NCBI GenBank assembly: GCA_947464365.1
Contig: CANHWS010000115.1
Coordinates: 1 to 9,931 of the forward strand
Length of the DNA stretch: 9,931 nucleotides
Direction of reading: 5' to 3'
Origin: Cytophagaceae bacterium
Lineage (GTDB): Bacteria > Bacteroidota > Bacteroidia > Cytophagales > Flexibacteraceae
Shown: piece by piece, positions 5,203 to 9,931 of the stretch
Layout of the letters: every line of letters starts with the position of its first letter
Numbering within the stretch: the stretch's first letter is position 1
The notes under the pieces: generated by a model
Told to the model about the DNA's origin: nothing
Database searches by the model: none
What the model saw: the letters and a program-made list of their open reading frames with translations, nothing else
Position numbers and translations under genes: made by a program

Positions 5203-6261
5203 ATGAAGCAGATTATCCTAACGGTACTTGTCCTTTCAGCACTAGCAGTCGGGTTGATTTACTCGCTTTTGCACACAAAAGAAAAGCAAGAACAGACTAC
5301 CCAAAAATTGAGTGAACGCATTAGCCCAACCGTAGAGGCCATGATTGCCAAACCCAGCACATGGCAGGACACCCTAACACTACCCGCCACGCTTCAGCCG
5401 TGGGAGCGCAGCACCGTTTCGGCGGCCCTAGACGGACGTTTGGAAGGTCTAACAGTAGAGGAAGGAGCTTCCGTGGCCAAAGGGCAAGTACTAGCCACCC
5501 TATATGCCCCAATGCGCATTGCGGACCTAGCGCAGGCGCAAATAGCCCTCAAAAAGGCCGCTTATGAGCTTAACCGCCAGCAAGCGCTGGCCGCTGCCGA
5601 GAACACCACAAAGGCAGACTTACAAACTGCCACCCTAGCCCATGAGGCCGCAACCATCACCCTTGCCAATCTGGAAAAGCAGCAAGCCGAGTCTCGGATT
5701 GTGGCACCAGTTGCTGGCGTACTCACCGCCAAAAGGGTACAGAATGGGGTCTATGTACAGCCCGGTACCGAGCTGTTGCAGCTATCCGTGGTTGATAAAC
5801 TAAAAATCGAGGCCTTCGTCTCAGCTGGTCAGCTATCCAGCATTACCATTGGCCAACACTGGACTGCACGGCTTGCCCACAATGGCCGTACCTTCTCCGT
5901 AGCGGTGGCAAGCCTCAACCCTGAGCCCTCTGCTGCGCGCACCTATAAGATTACTTGGTCTGCCAACCCAGCGCCTAAAGGTTGGCTACCGGGCATGTCT
6001 GTTACGCTCCAGAGCCAGCAACACCTTACCGCAAATGTATGGCAACTACCTACCACTGCCCTATCTGGCACTGAGCGGGCCTTTGTTTTGACACAATTGC
6101 ATAAGGGCATAGCACACAAAATACCAGCACAAGTAGTTGGCAGAAACGCCCAATCGGTCTGGTGCAAGGCCCCCCTATCAGGTGGAGATACCCTGCTCAT
6201 TTCTGGCCAACATCTTTTGGCAGAAGGCGCTAAACCAGGCCGTTTGGTTTGGGTCAGGTAA
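5203..6261 (+). CDS. Periplasmic adaptor (membrane fusion protein) of an RND efflux pump
   Basis: The product is a 352-residue AcrA/HlyD-type adaptor, which links the inner-membrane RND permease to the outer-membrane channel. Residues 4-22 are a single N-terminal hydrophobic segment (ILTVLVLSALAVGLIYSLL) that acts as an anchor or uncleaved signal. There is no lipobox cysteine. The first half of the lipoyl-like domain is at about 70-101 (VSAALDGRLEGLTVEEGASV, then KGQVLATL), a short coiled-coil hairpin rich in Ala, Gln and Glu at 102-165, and the second lipoyl half at 166-196 (RIVAPVAGVLTAKRV, then GVYVQPGTEL). The beta-barrel (about 197-280) and membrane-proximal domain follow. The helical hairpin is short, as in adaptors that meet a TolC-like channel tip to tip. 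The stop is 49 bp before the ATG of the RND-OMF fusion gene, so the two are surely one operon. There is no clear Shine-Dalgarno, which is usual in this phylum. Confidence 0.93.
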   Translation: MKQIILTVLVLSALAVGLIYSLLHTKEKQEQTTQKLSERISPTVEAMIAKPSTWQDTLTLPATLQPWERSTVSAALDGRLEGLTVEEGASVAKGQVLATLYAPMRIADLAQAQIALKKAAYELNRQQALAAAENTTKADLQTATLAHEAATITLANLEKQQAESRIVAPVAGVLTAKRVQNGVYVQPGTELLQLSVVDKLKIEAFVSAGQLSSITIGQHWTARLAHNGRTFSVAVASLNPEPSAARTYKITWSANPAPKGWLPGMSVTLQSQQHLTANVWQLPTTALSGTERAFVLTQLHKGIAHKIPAQVVGRNAQSVWCKAPLSGGDTLLISGQHLLAEGAKPGRLVWVR

Positions 6262-6310
6262 GGCAAGCGGATCTAAGAAACTTGGTTCTACATCATTAAA
6301 ACAACATCGT

Positions 6311-9300
6311 ATGTCAGTTACAGAATTGGCCATCAAACGGCCCATCCTCTTTATTGTATTTTTCATTTTGCTATTAGGAGGCGGGGTATTCTCTTTCACC
6401 CAGCTGCGCTACGAGTTGCTTCCTACGCTAGATACCCCCTTTGTTACGGTTGCGACGGTATATCCGGGTGCTGGCCCAACAGAAGTAGAAACAGGGATCA
6501 CCAAAAAGCTAGAGGATGGCTTGGGTGGACTTGCTGGCCTCAAAAGACTCAGCGCACAGTCTGCCGATAACGTAAGCATTATCACGATCGAGTTTTTGCC
6601 TGGCACCAATGTGCAAGACGCAACCTCTGACGTACAGCGGGCCGTATCACAGGTGCAGCCATCGTTTCCGGCAGGTGCCAAGGCGCCTTCTGTAGATCGG
6701 TACTCACTTTCGGATTTGCCTGTGCTGCAATTGGCTGCAACGTCCACTATGCCCGAGGCAGAGCTAGGGAAGCTGATCAAAGAGCAAATCAAACCTCGTC
6801 TTGGCCGCATCAAAGGCATGGGTCGGATCACCCTATTAGGACTTCAGGAGCCGGAGGTGCAACTAGAGGCAGATCCGGAAAAACTAGAAATGCTCGGGAT
6901 CTCCTTGGCAAATCTGGTGGCAGCGCTCGAGGGTGCGAACCAAAATGTACCTGCGGGCAACGTCATAACGCCTAGCCAAGACCTCGGACTGCGGCTAGAT
7001 GGAAAAGCAAAAAACTACCAGGCATTACCAGCTATCCCTTTGGTGCACAACCCAGATGGCAGCAGGGTGCTCCTTGGTGATGTAGCAACCATTGCCATGG
7101 GCCACACCCCACGAGAAATTGCATCGACCCTCAATCAAAAAGCTGCCCTCGGTATCAATGTCCAGAAGCAAACGGGCGCCAATGCGGTCCAGCTGGCTGC
7201 CATTGTACGTGCGGAGCTGGCGAAGATCGAAGCAGAGTATAAGGCACAAGATCTGCGGTTTTCGATTGCCCAAGACAGCAGCACCTTCACCCTACGGGCG
7301 GCACAGACCGTGGCCAAAGATCTGCTGATTGCGCTAGGTCTAGTTGCCCTTGTGATGTTGGTTTTTCTGCATAGTGCTCGGAATGCGGCCATTGTCATGC
7401 TTGCCATACCAACCTCACTGGCAACTGCATTGATTATGATGTACGCCCTAGACTATAGCCTCAACCTGATGACCCTACTAGCAATGTCCTTGGTGATCGG
7501 TATCTTGGTGGATGACTCAATCGTGGTGCTAGAGAACATCTATCGCTACCTCGAGATGGGAAAAAACCCAACCCAAGCAGCGCTAGAAGGTCGTAACGAG
7601 ATTGGCTTTAGTGCCCTGTCCATCACCTTGGTAGATGTAGTGGTTTTTCTGCCTATGGCTTTTGTGCCGGGGCTGATAGGGTCTATTGTGAAAGAGTTCT
7701 CGCTCGTTGTAGTTGCCTCGACACTTAGCTCGCTAGTGGTTTCCTTTACGCTGACACCCATGCTGGCCAGTCGGTTTGCACAGCTGACTCATCTGACGAG
7801 GGCCAAGTTTTGGGATCGAATATTACTAGGCATAGAAGGGGGTATCCAGGCCCTAACCCATGGATATTTGATGATTCTGAAGGGAGCATTGCGGCGTCCT
7901 GTCTTGGTAGTGGTGCTCAGCTTTGGGTTGTTGGTTTCTTCATTTTTGTTGATAACGGAAGGTTTCGTTGGTAGCGAGTTTGTACCATCGACGGACAAAG
8001 GAGAGATCGCTCTAAAAGTCAGCCTAGCCCCAGGCACCCCATTGTCAGAGACCGAAACACGGATCCGGGAGCTAGAGCTTCGCCTCAAGCAAGTACCGGA
8101 GCTAGAGCGCATTTATACCCAGATTGGGTATCAGAATGACAGTTACGGAGAGCAGGTAGCACCCAATATAGCCCAATTGGCTGTGCTTGCAGTACCTGCC
8201 ACGGAGCGCCAAAAAGACATCAAAGAGCTTGCGTTCGAGGTCAAAAAAATGGCCCTGAAAGTACCCGGTTCGCAGGTAAGGGTAGGCACTGTAGGCATAT
8301 TGGGCGCAGAAGCAGAGCCGATACAACTAGTGGTCAGTGCGCCAGATCGGAAGGATGCCCTTGCGGCTGCAAAAGCCATCTTGGCCAAGGTCGAAAAGCT
8401 ACCCGGCATAGGCTCGGCGCGCCTGTCGGCCCAGCAGGATAAACCAGAACTGAATCTGCTTCCCAACCCAACTGAGCTATCCAAAGTAGGACTGACCGCA
8501 GAGGCCTTGGGCACCACCATGCGCCTAGCCATCAATGGTTATACAGACGCCAAACTAAACACACCAACTGGCGAGATGCCGATCAGGCTCCGACTAGACA
8601 GTGCCGCCCGTAACCAACCTGCCCGGCTGGCCCACCTCCGGATACCTACCCCCGTTGGCCAATCTATTGAGCTAGGTCAGGTGGCAGAGCTTGTACATGG
8701 AACAGGTGCCACGCTGCTGGACAGGCGTAACAAAAGTGCCTCGGTTATGGTGTTGGCACAGTCTGCAGGCCGCCCTGTAGGCGAGTTGGGCCTAGATATA
8801 AAAGCCGCCATTGAAGCCTTAGGCCTATCCTCGAACGTAAAAGTATCTTACGAAGGCGATCTGGAGCTTCAGGACGACTCGTTTGATAAGCTTGGCCTTG
8901 CCCTAATCGCCTCCATTGTGCTGGTGTACCTAATTATGGTGAGTTTGTATAACCACTGGGGCAGCCCTTTTGTCGTGCTCTTTTCGGTACCCATGGCCTT
9001 GATAGGTGCTTTGCTTGCCCTAGCCTTGGCACATCAAACCCTGAATATCTTTTCCCTATTTGGGATCATCATGTTGGTGGGGCTGGTAGCCAAGAACGCC
9101 ATTCTGCTAGTGGATAGAGCCAACGAACTGCGGCAGAGTGGCCGTAACATCGGGTATGCTTTGTTTGAAGCTGGCCAAACGCGCCTTCGCCCCATCCTGA
9201 TGACCACCTTGGCCATGGTGATTGGTATGCTGCCCTTAGCCCTAGGCACAGGGGCAGGCTCTGAGCTGAATGCACCACTCGCTTGGGTGCTGATCGGTGG

Positions 9301-9931
9301 GCTCAGCTCGTCTTTGTTGTTAACACTGGTGCTGGTACCTGCTGTTTATCTGTTGTTCTTTAAATCAAGGTCTAAAAATGTCGTTGGCCGTCAACCGGAA
9401 GGAACTGGTACAAATGGGCTAACAGTGGCAGCCAAGGTAAGTGTAGGGCTGGTCTTGTTTATGACCCCGTTGCTCAACGATGGTCAGACGCTTGACCTGC
9501 CAGAAGCCATCCGCCTAGCACAAAGCCGCCATGGCTTGGCCCAAACCAGCCGATTTGCAGAGGAGAGAGCCAGACTTACCCTACAGGATGCACGTGCGGC
9601 TCGCCTACCAAGTATAAACCTGACCGGGAGTTACAACCGCAACATCGAGCCCCAGAAGTTCTTTATACCAGAGTTTGGGATAGATGCCAACGGCAACCTA
9701 GCCTTTAGTGATAAGTTAGTGCCAGTCAATGCCGTCGAAAAGAACCTGATTACCGCAACCCTGAATGCCTCCGTCCCTATCCTCGACTTTGGTATTGATG
9801 CACAAAGACAAGTAGCCCGAGCACAGTATCAGGCTGCAACCTTGCAAACACAAGCGCAGCAGCAAAACATCGCCCTGATGGTCAAGAAAACTTATTTGGC
9901 TGCACTCTTGGCCCAAACAACCTACCAAACC
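6311..9931 (+). CDS. RND efflux permease (HAE-1 type) fused in frame to a TolC-like outer-membrane factor, 3' end beyond window
   Basis: From the ATG at 6311 the frame is open for 1207 codons to the last base, with no stop. Residues 1 to about 1018 are a full RND permease: helix 1 (11-30), first porter domain (31-335), helices 2-6, helix 7 (531-549), second porter domain, then helices 8-12 (861 to about 1017). Proton-relay residues are Asp401-Asp402 in helix 4 (GILVDDSIVVLEN) and Lys928 in helix 10 (GLVAKNAILLVD). The Asp-Asp pair points to the HAE-1 multidrug-like class rather than CusA-type metal pumps. After a basic linker (KSRSK at 1019-1023) and a signal-like hydrophobic stretch (1043-1055), residues 1060-1207 match the start of an outer-membrane efflux protein: TLDLPEAIRLAQ (1060-1071), LPSINLTGSYN, then a strand ending in VPILDFG before a long Gln/Ala-rich helix. 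With the upstream adaptor this gives a three-part pump from two genes. Such fusions are known for CusA-like proteins in Bacteroidota; in an HAE-1-type pump it is less familiar. A sequencing error at the junction is the main alternative. Confidence 0.9.
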   Translation, partial: MSVTELAIKRPILFIVFFILLLGGGVFSFTQLRYELLPTLDTPFVTVATVYPGAGPTEVETGITKKLEDGLGGLAGLKRLSAQSADNVSIITIEFLPGTNVQDATSDVQRAVSQVQPSFPAGAKAPSVDRYSLSDLPVLQLAATSTMPEAELGKLIKEQIKPRLGRIKGMGRITLLGLQEPEVQLEADPEKLEMLGISLANLVAALEGANQNVPAGNVITPSQDLGLRLDGKAKNYQALPAIPLVHNPDGSRVLLGDVATIAMGHTPREIASTLNQKAALGINVQKQTGANAVQLAAIVRAELAKIEAEYKAQDLRFSIAQDSSTFTLRAAQTVAKDLLIALGLVALVMLVFLHSARNAAIVMLAIPTSLATALIMMYALDYSLNLMTLLAMSLVIGILVDDSIVVLENIYRYLEMGKNPTQAALEGRNEIGFSALSITLVDVVVFLPMAFVPGLIGSIVKEFSLVVVASTLSSLVVSFTLTPMLASRFAQLTHLTRAKFWDRILLGIEGGIQALTHGYLMILKGALRRPVLVVVLSFGLLVSSFLLITEGFVGSEFVPSTDKGEIALKVSLAPGTPLSETETRIRELELRLKQVPELERIYTQIGYQNDSYGEQVAPNIAQLAVLAVPATERQKDIKELAFEVKKMALKVPGSQVRVGTVGILGAEAEPIQLVVSAPDRKDALAAAKAILAKVEKLPGIGSARLSAQQDKPELNLLPNPTELSKVGLTAEALGTTMRLAINGYTDAKLNTPTGEMPIRLRLDSAARNQPARLAHLRIPTPVGQSIELGQVAELVHGTGATLLDRRNKSASVMVLAQSAGRPVGELGLDIKAAIEALGLSSNVKVSYEGDLELQDDSFDKLGLALIASIVLVYLIMVSLYNHWGSPFVVLFSVPMALIGALLALALAHQTLNIFSLFGIIMLVGLVAKNAILLVDRANELRQSGRNIGYALFEAGQTRLRPILMTTLAMVIGMLPLALGTGAGSELNAPLAWVLIGGLSSSLLLTLVLVPAVYLLFFKSRSKNVVGRQPEGTGTNGLTVAAKVSVGLVLFMTPLLNDGQTLDLPEAIRLAQSRHGLAQTSRFAEERARLTLQDARAARLPSINLTGSYNRNIEPQKFFIPEFGIDANGNLAFSDKLVPVNAVEKNLITATLNASVPILDFGIDAQRQVARAQYQAATLQTQAQQQNIALMVKKTYLAALLAQTTYQT
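9425..9487 (+). other. Internal signal-peptide-like segment at the RND-OMF junction
   Basis: Within the fused protein, residues 1039-1059 read VAAKVSVGLVLFMTPLLNDG plus Gln: a lysine, a 13-residue hydrophobic core (1043-1055), then a polar stretch just before the OMF domain. This is the build of a signal peptide rather than of a full membrane helix. RND permeases end in the cytoplasm after helix 12, so some segment must carry the OMF part across the inner membrane, and this one can do it. The first codon of the segment is GTG, a possible internal start, but no stop codon separates it from the permease. Confidence 0.6.

Noticed and set aside
6262..6310. Terminator or promoter between the adaptor and RND genes
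   Set aside because: Only a 4-5 bp imperfect hairpin and no TAnnTTTG element occur in this 49 bp gap, so the genes are best treated as one transcript.
6409..6831. 140-codon minus-strand ORF inside the RND gene
   Set aside because: It is antisense to strongly conserved RND coding sequence, its protein is Ser/Ala-rich low-complexity, and no family is recognised. The other minus-strand ORFs between 7025 and 9928 are shadows for the same reason.
9378..9421. Separate start for the OMF gene at ATG 9378
   Set aside because: That ATG is in a different frame and reaches TAA after 14 codons. The OMF domain is in the RND frame, so a separate gene would need an internal GTG or a sequence error.
1..9931. 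CRISPR array, tRNA, rRNA, insertion sequence or phage genes
   Set aside because: No repeat-spacer pattern, tRNA-like fold, rRNA motif, transposase or integrase sequence, or terminal repeats were seen on either strand.

Overview
The window looks like a chromosomal segment of a Bacteroidota bacterium. The evidence is a cargo protein with the start of a type IX secretion (T9SS) C-terminal sorting domain, a second isolated sorting-domain tail, a membrane-bound LytTR regulator of the kind common in this phylum, a DUF2141 exported protein, and a textbook Bacteroidetes promoter (TTTG, 20 bp, TAGGTTTG). Base composition looks close to balanced by eye. Genus or species cannot be named from the sequence alone. 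No rRNA, tRNA, CRISPR, transposase or phage gene was seen.

Layout. From 4951 down to 1 everything is on the minus strand; from 5203 to the end everything is on the plus strand. Read in the direction of transcription, the minus side holds: a LytTR-type membrane regulator (4951-3956); a 181 bp gap with inverted repeats and a clear promoter; a tight three-gene operon of DUF2141 exported protein (3774-3349), classical short-chain dehydrogenase (3314-2538) and seven-helix membrane protein (2537-1704); a 419 bp gap holding an orphan T9SS sorting-domain tail (1507-1289); and a secreted T9SS cargo with beta-propeller-like repeats (1284 to beyond base 1). The plus side holds a divergent efflux locus: a periplasmic adaptor (5203-6261), then one very long open frame (6311 to beyond 9931). 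That frame encodes an HAE-1-type RND permease that runs, without a stop codon, into a TolC-like outer-membrane factor.

How the genes may work together. The adaptor and the RND-OMF fusion together supply all three layers of a tripartite efflux pump from only two genes. The fusion junction carries a short basic linker and a signal-peptide-like hydrophobic segment, which would solve the topological problem of placing the OMF part on the periplasmic side. The divergent LytTR regulator is a natural candidate to control the pump, and the shared 251 bp region has a 10 bp perfect direct repeat, but this link is inference. The DUF2141-SDR-7TM operon has its own promoter and no assignable pathway.

The two edge-crossing genes (1-1284 minus and 6311-9931 plus) are incomplete only because the window ends. 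Both were read by hand as open for 428 and 1207 codons.
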